The translations under genes and the position numbers were made by a program. The notes beneath the pieces are model-generated. The model was given only the letters and a program-made list of their open reading frames with translations. It was not told the origin of the DNA and ran no database searches. Below, in pieces: positions 42,001 through 53,328 of a DNA stretch of 64,000 nucleotides. The DNA is from Bemisia tabaci (Eukaryota > Arthropoda > Insecta > Hemiptera > Aleyrodidae). Location of the stretch: NCBI RefSeq assembly GCF_918797505.1, contig NC_092795.1, positions 59,184,916-59,248,915 of the forward strand. The letters are read 5' to 3'. The number at the start of each line of letters is the position of its first letter. Within the stretch, counting starts at the first letter, position 1.

Positions 42001-42190
42001 ATTTGAAGGCGTAAAGATTTGACCGACCGGAAACCACAATCAACGGGATTCGTTATCCACCCGAAATTTCACTTGACCGGAAATCGAAAATCTTAATTTC
42101 TACTCGACCGGAAATGTGCCCCAATCGAAAACTTGACTCAACTGGAAATCGACCTAACCGAAAATGTGTTCCAACCCAAAATTTGGTCGT
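42001..42190. repeat. Short degenerate GACCGGAAAT iterations
   Basis: About six spaced variants: GACCGACCGGAAACC, TTGACCGGAAATCG, TCGACCGGAAATGTG, CAACTGGAAATCG, CTAACCGAAAATGTG. Direct orientation, spacing about 20-45 bp. Probably another element built from one iterated word; ends not found. Confidence 0.5.
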
Positions 42191-42499
42191 TCTCGGATGG
42201 AGAATAACCAATTTCAATACCAATATATTGCCGCAATCAGACGCTGAATTTAGCAGCTGAATGTGGAAGTCAACAGTCATCGCCCAACGGCTGAAATTTA
42301 GCAAATTCAAGTTATTTTCATCCAGATGTGTATCTAATCTACTCGAATAGTTCAGACAAATTCAAAATTGGTCCGATGGTTGCTGAGAATCGTTGCAGGC
42401 ATCGGGTCGATGACTTCCACATTTAAGCCACGTTCAGCTCCCACATTCAGCGTGTGATTGCGGTGTATCATTGATTTTCCTTAAAAAAATCGCGAAAAT

Positions 42500-42755
42500 T
42501 CGATATAAGCGATTGATATATCGACTCGTTAACGTTAAAAATCGATTCTATAAGCAAAAATACGTAGGTGTCGGTGTACTACAGTCATATTAGGTGCATT
42601 TAGTCATCCATGAATCAAAAATGAACAATTTCAATCTCAAAAAATCGTCGATTTTCCGTAAAGAATCTTAAAAAATCGATATAACCGATCGATATATCGA
42701 CTCGTCAACATTAAAACTCGATTTTGCGTGTAAAAATACGTGGGAACCGGTGTGT
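42500..42755. repeat. Two-unit tandem repeat, period about 177 bp
   Basis: CGATATAAGCGATTGATATA and TCGACTCGTTAACGTTAAAA (42501 on) recur as CGATATAACCGATCGATATA and TCGACTCGTCAACATTAAAA (42678 on), followed by AAAAATACGT..CGGTGT in both. Each unit carries a CGATATATCG-like palindrome. Confidence 0.75.
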
Positions 42756-43389
42756 ATAACATGTGTAACATATTCCTCAGTTTATTTCGGGAAAATTGGA
42801 GTTTTTCTTTGAGAGAGCTTGTTTTCCCACACGTGTTCCTGCTGATCGAGTGCCACGCTGTATATCGATCAAGGTCATTCGATTCAACAATCGACCTCCT
42901 GCTTTTCCGCGCACTGCGGTGGTGATACTCCCTTCTCGCAAAATGTTAGCCAATGTAGCATCAAGCTCCGATAAGCCAGGGCATTAATCTCTCCTCACGC
43001 GCAGTGAACGAGTTCACTGCCGCGGTTTCAGCACAAAATCAATGTTGGCGTTGCCGCATATAAAATTTAATGGAATTCAGCGAGCATGAATTCACACCTA
43101 CATTTTCGTCGACAGTAACATCCTCTAATCCCTTGTAAAAATTGGCGATAGGAACTGCGTTTCAAAATACCATAGGAGTTCTTATAGCCGACTAAAAAAG
43201 GCTATAGAAAATGATACAGCTAGCTGTAGAAAGCGGAGCAAATCGTATAGCCGGGCTATACGAAGCTATAAAAAAGTATACAGTCGGGCTATAGTTTCTA
43301 TCGCCGGGCTTTACACTTTATCGCCATTGGCTATAAAAGACTATAAGAAATTGTGTAGAAATTCGTGTGCTTTGGAAATCATTAAGTTT

Positions 43390-43895
43390 TTTTACGGAAC
43401 TACCTTAATGTTTACAACACACATTATATTTTCCTTTAAAACACATTTTTTTTCATCAATTAAAATGAGAATAATCCATACAGAGTGTGCAAACATTTCA
43501 GAATCATGAGTTGAAAAACGCTAACTCCGCGAGATTAAATATTAGAGCCTAACACAAAGCGGAGCGGCGACGCATTGGCGCCTACAAACCTAACAGGGAT
43601 ACTTCACGCATTGCGCAATGCGTGAAGTATGACAGTTAGGTTTGTAGGCGCTCTCTGCCCGCCCGCCGCGCCGCAGCGTGCCACGGTGTATGAAGCAACT
43701 ATTTCACACCAGAGGTATTGCACAGTAACATAAGAAATTGAGGGCGCTCCAGCATATTAAGAATGACAGGCATCCTTCAAAAATACGGAGCTTTCCTCGC
43801 AAAATAATATCAAGATACTATGGCACAAAAAGAGAGCGGTAGTCCAAAAACTCACTAAGTCGTAGTATCCGTATTTAGTAACGTTTATCATAAAC
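43390..43895. repeat. Family D, copy D6, reverse orientation, nested in family G
   Basis: In inverse of the others: ACCTTAATGTTTACAACACA at its left edge, CAGAATCATGAGTTGAAAAA, the palindrome, then GCAACTATTTCACACCAGAG and AAAAAGAGAGCGGTAGTCC. It shows that family D was mobile after family G inserted. Confidence 0.78.
43578..43652. repeat. Family D core palindrome, copy D6
   Basis: TGGCGCCTACAAACCTAACA, GGGATACTTCACGCATTGCG and the mirror AATGCGTGAAGTAT, then a GACAG replacement and TTAGGTTTGTAGGCGC. Confidence 0.85.
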
Positions 43896-44674
43896 TTTAT
43901 CGTCTGGCTAATGCTAAATCGCAATCGGCTACAAAAGGCAATAAGAAATTGTACAGCCAGCTACAGAAGCTATTGGAAATCTTACAGCCAGCTTTAAGGC
44001 TGTGGTATTTTGGAACACAGATTCTACTGCCAATTTTTACCAGGGATCAAAAAGGTGAAAAGTCACCTCCATTTGATGTGGAACAACTTCATCATGCTTC
44101 GAGATGGTGTTGATCTAGAATGCTCAGAAAAAGTTTTCGTTCTGCTGATTTGATGCAAATCTCTTATTAAATCATATTGGTCTCGCAAGGGAGTTTCGAG
44201 AGTCAATGTCGACAAACCATTCTGAAGGAAAATAAGCGGATGATAAACTGATGTTGATAATGAATGGTTTTTTCAGTGAAAAATTATAGAAGGCTGGAAG
44301 GACCTCTCGCCGAGAATACTTCCTTCAAAGATGGTTGAAAAGTTTTCTCGGACAAAAGTTGAAAAAAAAGAGATAAAAAAGAAAGCAGATCATACCTTTA
44401 TTTATAATCAAAAACTTAGTCACCCTTAATGGTGTCCTGAGACCCGGCTAAATCAGTCGAACTGCACTGCAAAATTTACTAAAAAGACACAAATGAAAAA
44501 CTTTCCTCTAAAAAAATGATTTCTCCTTAAAGAAACTTGTTATTCTCGAACGAGGTTATTTTTGCTTCAATTTTCCGTCACATTCCTCCTCTAGTTTTTT
44601 AAAATGTGCTTGGAGGGTGACAACGATGGTCTTACGTAAGTAGCTGGAATTGAAATGCACGCGTGATTTAATCT

Positions 44675-44902
44675 ACACGGAAAAAAAAATTGCTGATTCA
44701 ACAATTCAATTGCCAAAAACGGTGAGTGCAATGTTTCAACGCAGATTTTACAACAAAAAAATGCTACTTTAACCACCCCCGTGGTTAAATTAGTTTACAA
44801 TGTGGTTAAAGTAGCATTTTTTGTTGTAAAATCTGCGTTGAAACATTGCACTCACTGTTTTTAGCAATTGAACTGTTGAATCAGCAATTTTTTTTTCCGT
44901 GT
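44675..44902. repeat. MITE family F, copy 2, almost complete palindrome
   Basis: Arms of over 100 bp: ACACGGAAAAAAAAATTGC, TGATTCAACAATTCAATTGC, GTGCAATGTTTCAACGCAG, ATTTTACAACAAAAAAATGC and TACTTTAACCAC, mirrored with few mismatches to TTTTTTTTCCGTGT. One of the youngest-looking elements in the window. Confidence 0.9.
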
Positions 44903-45343
44903 AAATATCAACCCCAATAGGCAACCCTGGGCTCAGTCGCTACGCCATCGCAACGTGTGCTCAGTCTGTGGCTAAGCTCAGCATCCACCTTGATCAGCTT
45001 TGTTCCTCCACCCTGCGGTCTACCAGGGTTATTATCTCTTAGTCCCTTCCTCTCGCAAGAGAAAAAACGAGACTGTCGTCGTCATTTTCATTTTTGCACT
45101 CACATTTTTTGCCTGCTGAGTGGAGTGACCTGATTGCGTCAAAGATCACCAGCAATGAGATCTTTGGTCTGATTATTCCACTATTCCGCGAAAAGTAAAA
45201 AAAAATCCTACCCAAGAAATTCTCTCGCATGCTATTTGTTCGTTGACTTTAAAATATTGCAATTTGCAACTTCCAAATGTAGTATTTCTGTCTCAGTTTT
45301 CATAGAACAGATTCATCGTGCACTTCCCCGTCGTAAGGGCTTT

Positions 45344-45369
45344 TAATTGAACCGCGTAAAGTAGAAAAG
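45344..45369. repeat. Possible family C left tip cut by the gap
   Basis: ATTGAACCGCGTAAAGTAGA then AAAG, immediately before the N run, resembles TGGACCGCGTTTAGCAGAAAG. A family C repeat at the contig end could explain why assembly broke here. Confidence 0.45.
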
Positions 45370-45869
45370 NNNNNNNNNNNNNNNNNNNNNNNNNNNNNNN
45401 NNNNNNNNNNNNNNNNNNNNNNNNNNNNNNNNNNNNNNNNNNNNNNNNNNNNNNNNNNNNNNNNNNNNNNNNNNNNNNNNNNNNNNNNNNNNNNNNNNNN
45501 NNNNNNNNNNNNNNNNNNNNNNNNNNNNNNNNNNNNNNNNNNNNNNNNNNNNNNNNNNNNNNNNNNNNNNNNNNNNNNNNNNNNNNNNNNNNNNNNNNNN
45601 NNNNNNNNNNNNNNNNNNNNNNNNNNNNNNNNNNNNNNNNNNNNNNNNNNNNNNNNNNNNNNNNNNNNNNNNNNNNNNNNNNNNNNNNNNNNNNNNNNNN
45701 NNNNNNNNNNNNNNNNNNNNNNNNNNNNNNNNNNNNNNNNNNNNNNNNNNNNNNNNNNNNNNNNNNNNNNNNNNNNNNNNNNNNNNNNNNNNNNNNNNNN
45801 NNNNNNNNNNNNNNNNNNNNNNNNNNNNNNNNNNNNNNNNNNNNNNNNNNNNNNNNNNNNNNNNNNNNN
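45370..45869. other. Assembly gap, exactly 500 N
   Basis: Second run of 500 N. Reading frames that cross it on the minus strand are artefacts. Confidence 0.98.
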
Positions 45870-45898
45870 GGCCCCATTCACTGAAACTTATTGCAATG

Positions 45899-46957
45899 TA
45901 TCGACGGTGTAAGTCGGCAATCACATAACTCGGAAAACGCGATTTTTCAAGAGAGGGGAAAAACTCTCTACATTCCTCATCTTTGAAGGTAGAGGAGGAA
46001 TAATTCTTAGAGACATCAAGGATAAGATGCTTCATAAGACTCTATCATCATTTTGAATAATATTCGCGTCTGTCAGGAGAAATGACCGAAAAACGGCGAG
46101 TTATGTGTTTGTGGAACTAAGGTCCAACACTGAATTCCGAGATACGTGGTTGGCGAATTACTGATTCAAACCTATTCTTTGCCGATGTTTTCTGAATAAA
46201 GACCGAATAAGACTCCTCTCACTTTAAAATTAACCTAAAATTCCTTTTAACAAACTTTAATTGGTAGCGAATCTTTAGAATGACACCGGAAAACAATTCG
46301 ACGGCGCGGCGCGGCGTACCTAAGTCGGCAATCACATAACTCGGTTTACGACGTCGCAGAGGCAGACTTCCTGTCATACTTCATTTTTTAAACGGAGAAC
46401 TACTCAACGGCAATTCTTTAAAACTGCCGTGAGTTTTCTTCTCTATGCGAAGAAAAGTCTGTATAAACTGCAAGGAATGATGTCAAATGTGTCGAGGTTC
46501 TCCTTTAAATTTTCAGACACCGTGAACTAGATAATTATGTGATTGCGGACTTACGCCGTCGAATTACGAATTAAAATGAAATGAAGATAAAAATAAGCGG
46601 ACGATTACTCAGTTATCCGTCGGATTAGATGTTTGATGTTAAAACAATAACAATGTTTTCGTTGTTTGAAGATTCCGTGACTTACTAACTTTTAATTTTC
46701 CCTCCTAAACTGTTCACGATTCTTCCCGGGAGAGCGCGCGTTGTGTAAAAATGCGGCGCGACGGCACGAGTTATGTGTTATTGGAATTAACGCCGAGATA
46801 TGTGTTTTGAGTTCTACGTTTTTAGGTGACTTCTAGATTTTTTTCGACTGAAATATTTTGACAGCAGGTAAAGGGCATCTACTACACTTCATTTCTGCAG
46901 CTAACTCAAAACCGCCAAAAATCGAGTTATGTGATTTCCGACTTACACCGTCGATAT
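45899..46957. repeat. TIR element with internal copies of its own end motif
   Basis: Left end TATCGACGGTGTAAGTCGGC then AATCACATAACTCG; right end is the inverse, CGAGTTATGTGATTTCCGAC then TTACACCGTCGATA. Length about 1.06 kb. The same motif recurs inside, at about 46321-46346 (TAAGTCGGCAATCACATAAC), 46534-46562 (inverse) and 46756-46800 (partial). No transposase frame seen. Confidence 0.75.
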
Positions 46958-47398
46958 ATTAGCGCCTACAAGAGTGCATGAATACTTCACGCATTGCGTC
47001 AAACACAGTGCGGTCAGCAGCGGTCGGCGGGAAACGCATAGCGCCTACAAGACGGGAGGAATACTTCAAGCATTGTGCCGAACACAGTGCGGTTAGCGCG
47101 GAGCAAGTTAAAACAATTGAACCACGTTTATGTTTGTTCTTTCATAATTTTTTCTTTCATTTCTTACAAATGGGAGGCCTTGTCCACACTGAGATAGGTC
47201 TACGGAGCTTAACTTTCGCGCAAAGTTCCGTGAACTTTTGCTGGTAGTGTTGACGGGGCTTTCGCAAAAAATGTGTCCAACACGAGTTAACGCGTCTCAT
47301 ACACCCCTCTTCCTCCGGTACGTTCACTTGATGGTTTTTATTGATGTTTCAAAATGAATTAGAAGGGGGCGGCAAGTAGGTAAATCCGTCCCTGGTGC
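46958..47398. mobile_element. Truncated hAT-like element, inverse relative of 59699-60570
   Basis: Two units of TAGCGCCTACAAG..GAATACTTCACGCATTG (46960 and about 47040), then GGAGGCCTTGTCCACACTGA, CTTTCGCGCAAAGTTCCGTG and GTTTTTATTGATGTTTCAAA, all matching in inverse 59740-60190. It ends GGCAAGTAGGTAAATCCGTC then CCTG, a decayed CCGGCCCTG tip. The other end is lost against the adjacent TIR element. Confidence 0.75.
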
Positions 47399-48939
47399 TG
47401 GCTATGCCTACTTAATTGAATACGCCATTTTTAAACCAATTCAAGTCTGCAATACTGAATTTCACAGCTTGGAGAGAAAAAAATGGAAAAAAAGGGGGAA
47501 AAAAACTGCGTAGTGCCTAGTAGAGCTGTAGAAAAAAAGAAGGAAAACCCCATTAAATTTTTGGCAGCATCTACCTCTAGGAGTCTGATTAGAGGCAGCG
47601 GTTTGAAATTAGTCAGTACAATTGAAACAAAAAATGAAAAATTATTTAGATAAAACGTAGACTTGGGTCGTCTTCAAACTTATTCACATTAAGGAGCGGA
47701 ATTTAGGATAGAGTATAAGAAAAACTGTAATTTTTGTTGTTCATTTGAATCACAATAAATTACTCAGGTAAAGTTGATTCAATGTTAATGAACTATAGGC
47801 ACTCAATTGAGACTTAGCCATGTAGTCCGGGTTATCGGCAGGAAAAGTCGTAAATTTGACCAGATAAAAAGCTAAATCTTCCGAAAGGAATTCAGCGAAA
47901 ATATTTTCAAGTCTTCCTCTGAAGAAATCTGTTTTTCTGTGTTATTAAATCGTTTTCCATAGCGATACGAACAAATACTCGTTTTTTCGCTACTTCAGTA
48001 TGTGCGCTTATTCTGAAGATTATTTTTCTGTAAAATAATGAGCATCGAAATACGTGCCTCACCCATTTGCCAGTGCTCCGAACATATACTTCCTACACAT
48101 TTTGAAGCCGCAAACATCAACTAATATCCCATTCTCTAGCAGTGTGGCATATCGCATAGCAGGGTCCTGCACGGAATGGTCTGTCAAAATTTTGGTAACT
48201 ATTTTACTTCAAGACGTATATTCTAAAAAGAAGATACCAGTTTTCATTAACGTCTCTTATTAGGTGTGTGTGTGAGGGTGAGTGTGTGGAAAGAGGCTAT
48301 GTTCTACCGGCTGTCTGCGCATACGCAAGCTGTAGAAAGTCCGCCGGCCAGCGGTGAAGTTCGGAAATCCCTACCGTATGCAACAGAATTTGCGTCATTG
48401 GGAAATGAAGGCGTCTCCAACCGGCGAATTCTCTAAACACCACGAAATTAAGGCGCTGAAAATTGAGAGTGAGACGCCAATGATACTAGGCATTTTAGAG
48501 TTTAAAGTGTTTTTCAATTTTTCACAACGGGGCCCTTATTTTTTCTGTTTAACTGTTAAAAAAGTGGGGGGGGGGGTATTAAATAGCAGGTGCAATTGCA
48601 ATATTTCACGATTGGACGATATTGAGAGAACATTTGTTAATCCTGTTTACACAACGTGCCAGAGTTTTTATATTTGACGGCGCAGTTGCAAAACACATTA
48701 ATTCGCATATTTATTTTTCCTATTTATATTTTGTAAGACCGTGGGTACCCCCTAGCCGCTTTGCAGCCCGGGACCAACTTCTTCATTTTTCATTGACGGG
48801 TTTGAATCGACAAAATTCAACTCTGAAACTGCATCCGATTTAAGAAGGCAAGATATATATCACTTCTCTGTGACAGGGATTCTTTTTTCATCCGTCACCA
48901 TACTTAAATTGCCATGATAATACGTTATTGGCACCGTAA
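47399..48939. other. Intergenic, no feature recognised
   Basis: AT-rich with short simple stretches (GTGTGTGTGAGGGTGAGTGT near 48264; a G run near 48566). Several frames of 70-107 codons lack recognisable domains. Confidence 0.4.
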
Positions 48940-49250
48940 CCCTGGTAAAAATTGGCAGTGGGATCTGTGTTCCAAAATACCATCGACCCACAGCCGGCTG
49001 TAAGATTTTCTATAGACGGATATACAATTTCTTATAGCCTTTTATAGCCGATGGCAATAAAGCTGCAGCCAGGTGATAAACTGTATAGCCCGGCTGTATA
49101 ATTTTTTATCGCTTCGTATAGCCTGGCTGTATGATTTTCTTCGTTTTCTACAGCCAGCTAAATGGTTTTCTATCGCCTTCTATAGCCGGCTGTAAGAATT
49201 CCCATATGGTATTTTGAAAACGCAGCTCCTATCGCCAATTTTTACCGGGG
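48940..49250. repeat. MITE family G, copy 2, uninterrupted
   Basis: Left CCTGGTAAAAATTGGCAGTG then TGTGTTCCAAAATACCAT; right is the inverse, ATGGTATTTTGAAAACGCAG then CGCCAATTTTTACCGGGG. The interior carries about ten variants of TATAGCCGGCTGTA and CAGCCGGCTGTAAG, alternating in orientation. Confidence 0.85.
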
Positions 49251-49810
49251 AAGATAAATGTTAGGTATTTTTAAAGTGATACCTCGATCAGAAATTGACC
49301 ACCGATCTTATCATTGCGTAATTGTTTTTTTCTCCTGTTACATGTTTAATTTAATTTAAGGTTATGATTTAAGGACCAAAATCTAATGAAGTGAGGCAAA
49401 ATATGCCTCAAATTCGCGATTCAATGCTCTTTGAACGTCTTTCCTTCAAATGATGCGAAATCAACCTCTTTAAGATGTGGTATGATCGACTCATATCTTT
49501 TCTTACCTTAAGACCCAATTAGCTTGACCACATTAAAATTTGCCATCCGGCCCATTTCTCATGTTTTTAGAAGATTAAGTGTTTCAATATCTTAAAAATT
49601 GAGGCTCTACTTTCGACCACGGCAAAGCGTATAACACGGCGATTGTAATCAATCTAGCAGACCAAGAACATTACATCCAATTTAACATCATTTTAGTCAA
49701 ACCAATGAGCAGCACTTCTCAAAGACGAAAAGAGCACCTGTATTTACATGCGTAATAGCCTCTAATCCAGCATAGAGGCCTCGAGGGACTTGGGGCACTT
49801 CGGTCCTTTC

Positions 49811-49974
49811 CAGTGGCGTGGCGTGCTTTGCGATGTATCGATTGTTATGCCATTTAAACCTATGGAAAAGGATCGATAAACAGGGTGTTCGCTGCGAACA
49901 TCTTAATAATCGATTCTTTACCATAGGTTTAAATGGCATAAAATCGATACATCGCAATTCACGCCACGCCACCG
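49811..49974. mobile_element. hAT-type MITE, family E, copy with GTCCTTTC duplication
   Basis: Exact 8-bp duplication GTCCTTTC (49803-49810 and 49975-49982). Tips CAGTGGCGTGGCGTGC and CGCCACGCCACCG. 164 bp, near-perfect palindrome. Confidence 0.9.
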
Positions 49975-50196
49975 GTCCTTTCGGTAAAATGAACGCCGCG
50001 GTCAAGCGAATCCGAACGGTCAACAAGAGGTGTTTAGCTGGCCAATCGTGCATCTTTCGGTATGTAAATAGGTGCTACAGCCGATGTGGAGTGATCAGCG
50101 GAGGGGGGGGGTGTAAGGTGCTAACTCCGCGACAAAGAGGGATTTAAAGCGAGTTACCCCCGAGCGGCGGCAGGGCGGCTACCGATACCTCGAGAG

Positions 50197-50270
50197 ACGT
50201 ATTTATGCTAAAAGGAACTATGTGCCTGGGGTTTGCATGCAACATAGTTCTTTTTAGCATAAATACGTCC
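50197..50270. repeat. Small hairpin MITE, family B-like
   Basis: ACGTATTTATGCTAAAAGGA then ACTATGTGC, a 14-base loop, then the inverse ending AGCATAAATACGT. A 74-bp foldback with the GGACGTATTT tip of family B. Confidence 0.82.
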
Positions 50271-50382
50271 GAGATGCTCCCGAGTTCACCGCGCGACGAG
50301 AGGGGTGGGGGATGGGATTAGGTGACCGGTTGGACGTTTGATTTCTCATCTTGGACCAGGCTCGGGCGATCTGCTTGCTACG

Positions 50383-50609
50383 GAAGAAAGCCGTATGAGC
50401 CATCAGGCGTTGTCAAATTTCCTTCAGCAAATTACAAATTTTCGAGAAAATTTGCGAAAATTTCTCTTCCGATTTTTCGGAGGATTTCGTTTGTAATTTG
50501 ATCTAAAAATTCCGAAAATTTCGAAGGAAAATATTCATAAGCTTCTTCAAAAATTAATATTTTCTATGAGGAAATTCGGCAATGTTCGGATGCTCATACG
50601 GCGTTTTGA
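50383..50609. repeat. MITE family H, copy 2
   Basis: AAGAAAGCCGTATGAGCC on the left, GGATGCTCATACGGCGTTTT on the right. Inside, AAATTACAAATTTTCGAGAA and GGATTTCGTTTGTAATTTG form an inner inverted pair. Confidence 0.7.
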
Positions 50610-51433
50610 CATAGCACGGCGGAGTACGCGAGCCTCTGTGCGAATTCGCGAAAGGAGCGTGATAGCGATCCGCGAGATTGCCAGAATGCCGTGGAAACGC
50701 GTTCAAGGTTTTCCTCGTTATTTTGCGATTAACCGACCAGATGTGCAACCGAAAAAACATTTACAGCGGAGTCTCGATTATCTGAGCTTCAATTATCCGC
50801 GATTCGGATTATTCGCGATTTTTTTCGGTGGCTTTTTTCACGGAGTAACGGAAAGGGTCGTCTACTCGACTCGCAGAAAGACTCCTCTTTAAACGTATGA
50901 GGAAGATCGCAGCCCCAGAAACGTTGCAATTATATTCCGCAACTTCTGTAAAAAATTTCTACCAGAAATGATATTTGCCGAAAAAATCTCTTTTAGGGTC
51001 AAATTTATTCATTTTTAACTAATAATTACATTTCTATCCATTATTAGATAGTGTTTCCATACAGTCTTTTAATTCAGTCTTTTTGATCACTTTTCCTGAC
51101 CAAATAGCTTCGTTTCGGATTATTCGCGATTTTAGATCATCAGCGGCAGCTGGTCCCATACCAATCGCAGCGGATATTCGAGACTCTTCTGTGGACCATT
51201 CATTAAGTACGTATAACGTTTAAGATGGCCGCGATAACGTTTGAGATGCGTTACGGTGGGGAGGAGGGAGTCCGCGGCAGCGTTACCTAACGCTTTTCGA
51301 AAAGTTGAAGATGAAAAATTGATATGAGATGGTACTTTTAAATCCTTGTAGTACGAGCATGATGCGTTGTCGAAATAATTTTCTAGGACCATATATAATA
51401 ATTTTCTAGGAATAATTTTCTAGGCAAAGGACC
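50610..51433. other. Intergenic, no feature recognised
   Basis: GC-balanced stretch with a 108-codon frame starting at 50566 that overlaps the family H right end, so it is not a gene. A GATTCGGATTATTCGCGATT block near 50800 recurs as TTTCGGATTATTCGCGATTT near 51113, suggesting another old repeat. Confidence 0.4.
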
Positions 51434-51578
51434 ATTTGGACTACATTTTGCAATTAGGAACTATAAATTCCGGCCCGGTTTAAAAACAACGCATGTGCCA
51501 TTAGTTTCCCAATGCTCATAAGTGTTTTTTCAGATGAGTCAGACTTTATAGCTCCAAATTGCAAAATGCAGTCCATTT
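51434..51578. repeat. MITE related to family A
   Basis: Left ATTTGGACTACATTTTGCAA then TTAGGAACTATAAA; right is the inverse, TTTATAGCTCCAAATTGCAA then AATGCAGTCCATTT. Tips GGACTGCATTTTGCAA resemble family A GGATTGCATTTTGCAA. About 145 bp. Confidence 0.8.
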
Positions 51579-51981
51579 ACCCTTGCATTCAATTGGGGGA
51601 GCCATGAGCATGAGAGTGCCTTCCGAATCCATATTGTAGGTGATGAAAATGGATTTCGAAGTGCAGGAGCGGCATCAATGTTGAGGGATGCTCAGTGACC
51701 AGAGGGTAAGGGACAGACGCACCGCCTTGATTCTTTACACCGGATTAAGGGCAATGCGCCAACTCGACCGACGATAATCCCCTATTTTCCACTAAACTTG
51801 ACAACCGCATTAGGGGCCTGGGTGGTCCCCGCGAGGCGCAGGGCGCAGGGCCCTCCTCGCTTTTGACAAAATGACCGTAACTACTCGCAGCTTTGTGGTT
51901 CCAGACTCCTGCATCAATGGCGCGGCTGGTGGCCCCGTCCCCGTGGTCATGGCCTCTTGGCCTCTTTCATTTCGTCACTCT

Positions 51982-52083
51982 CCTGACATAAAGGCGTAAC
52001 TACACTTGACGATGAACCTTGTTGCCCATACAACGCAATGCTTTTTCGGGCTCATCTCAAATTATAGTTACGCCCTTTTGTCA
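51982..52083. repeat. Short MITE with CTGACATAAAGGCGTAACTA ends
   Basis: Terminal repeats of about 20 bp: CTGACATAAAGGCGTAACTA and TAGTTACGCCCTTTTGTCAG (one mismatch pair). 102 bp. A GTC/GCC-rich unique region lies upstream (51780-51980). Confidence 0.75.
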
Positions 52084-52684
52084 GCCAAGCGACGATTTGT
52101 TCTCGCCCTAAAGTGCCCCGCAACGGGCTTCCGAGGTAGTCGGTTATGTCGTGTTAAAGCTTTTCAATCGGGATGAAATTAAGCTTTTGGATTCATTGGT
52201 AGTCGCACGAGGGAAGACACGCCCACTGGTGGTAACAGGGTCGAACTGGGAATGTGGCGACCGCCACCGACAGCCCCAGGGCCTCGGTTGATAATGGTAA
52301 AAAATGAGTGGCAAAATAGAAGAGAAAAGAGTCAAAAACGAAATCAGTGGGATTTTTATGAAACTCGCTCTGAGTAAACATCACTACGAGGGCCCCACCA
52401 AGCTCGGCCCTCTTTACACCGAGAAACAATTGAAAATATATAAAAAAAATTAGGTTAATCTATTTTGATTATTTTTTTATTTTATTGTTTGTCTTAATTT
52501 ATTCATCTATGCATTAATAATCATACGGATACCTCGATACCCAAATGCAGTAATTACCAAAGAAAATAACTTTTCTCAAACAGCGATTTCAAAGTTATAG
52601 GTAACCAAATAGGTCGCTAAAATTAAAAAATACGCTCTCCGCAGCGCTCAGTGATACGTTCTTGCTTTCATCCTTGAGTTTGAG

Positions 52685-52920
52685 CGTAATACAACTATTA
52701 GGTCACGTGGGAGCTCATATTGCCTACACTGAAAACTGAAGGCAAACTGAAAGTGAGGTGAAGTTTAAGCTTCATGCCACGCTTGGTGAATATGTTTCTG
52801 CTCTCTTACTCAAGCAATTGTGACATCTGAGAGTGATACCTTGATACCACTATTCGGTCACGTGGGAGCTCGTATTGCCTACACTGAAAATTGAAGGCAA
52901 ACTGACAACTGAGCTAAAGT
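52685..52920. repeat. Direct duplication carrying CACGTG
   Basis: Two copies about 153 bp apart: GGTCACGTGGGAGCTCATAT, TGCCTACACTGAAAACTGAA, GGCAAACTGA (52702 on) and GGTCACGTGGGAGCTCGTAT, TGCCTACACTGAAAATTGAA (52856 on). Each has a CACGTG E-box and GAGCTC. Confidence 0.75.
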
Positions 52921-53069
52921 CGGATCCAAGACATTTTTCAAGGTTTTCCGAGATGCTATGAAGTTCCCTAATAATTCTCGATTTCTGAAGAAATAATTTT
53001 GCTTTATCACGCTGTTCTTATGTAGTCACCGAATTCCCCTGTTTATCAAGCGTTTCTTTGCAGCCTACT

Positions 53070-53328
53070 TGGACCGCGTTTAGCAGAAAGGAACCAAGCC
53101 ACATCAGCTATTGCGAAAGACTGGGAAATTTAATTTTTACAGAAGATCTTTTGTGCAAATTCTTTTGAAATGTCAAAGGATTTGCTTGGCATAATACAGA
53201 AAATTCACCGAAATTTGGAGAAAAGCAAACAAAAAACGCACAACCGTTTTCATGTCAAAAATTAAGTTGCCTAATTTAATTTGACAATAGCTGATGTAGC
53301 TTGGTTCCTTTCTGCTTAACGTGGTCCA
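53070..53328. repeat. MITE family C, copy 4
   Basis: Left TTGGACCGCGTTTAGCAGAA; right end TTTCTGCTTAACGTGGTCCA. The inner CACATCAGCTATTGC block is intact. About 259 bp. Confidence 0.88.

Larger units (their letters stand above)
43129..44045. repeat. MITE family G, copy 1, split by family D
   Basis: Left CTTGTAAAAATTGGCGATAG, then AACTGCGTTTCAAAATACCA; right is the inverse, TGGTATTTTGGAACACAG then TGCCAATTTTTACCAGGG. The interior is built from TATAGCCGGGCTATA-type words. A family D copy interrupts it at about 43390-43895. Confidence 0.8.

Noticed and set aside
45293..46035. Three minus-strand frames across the second N gap
   Set aside because: Artefacts of reading through 500 N; the non-N parts show no recognisable protein.
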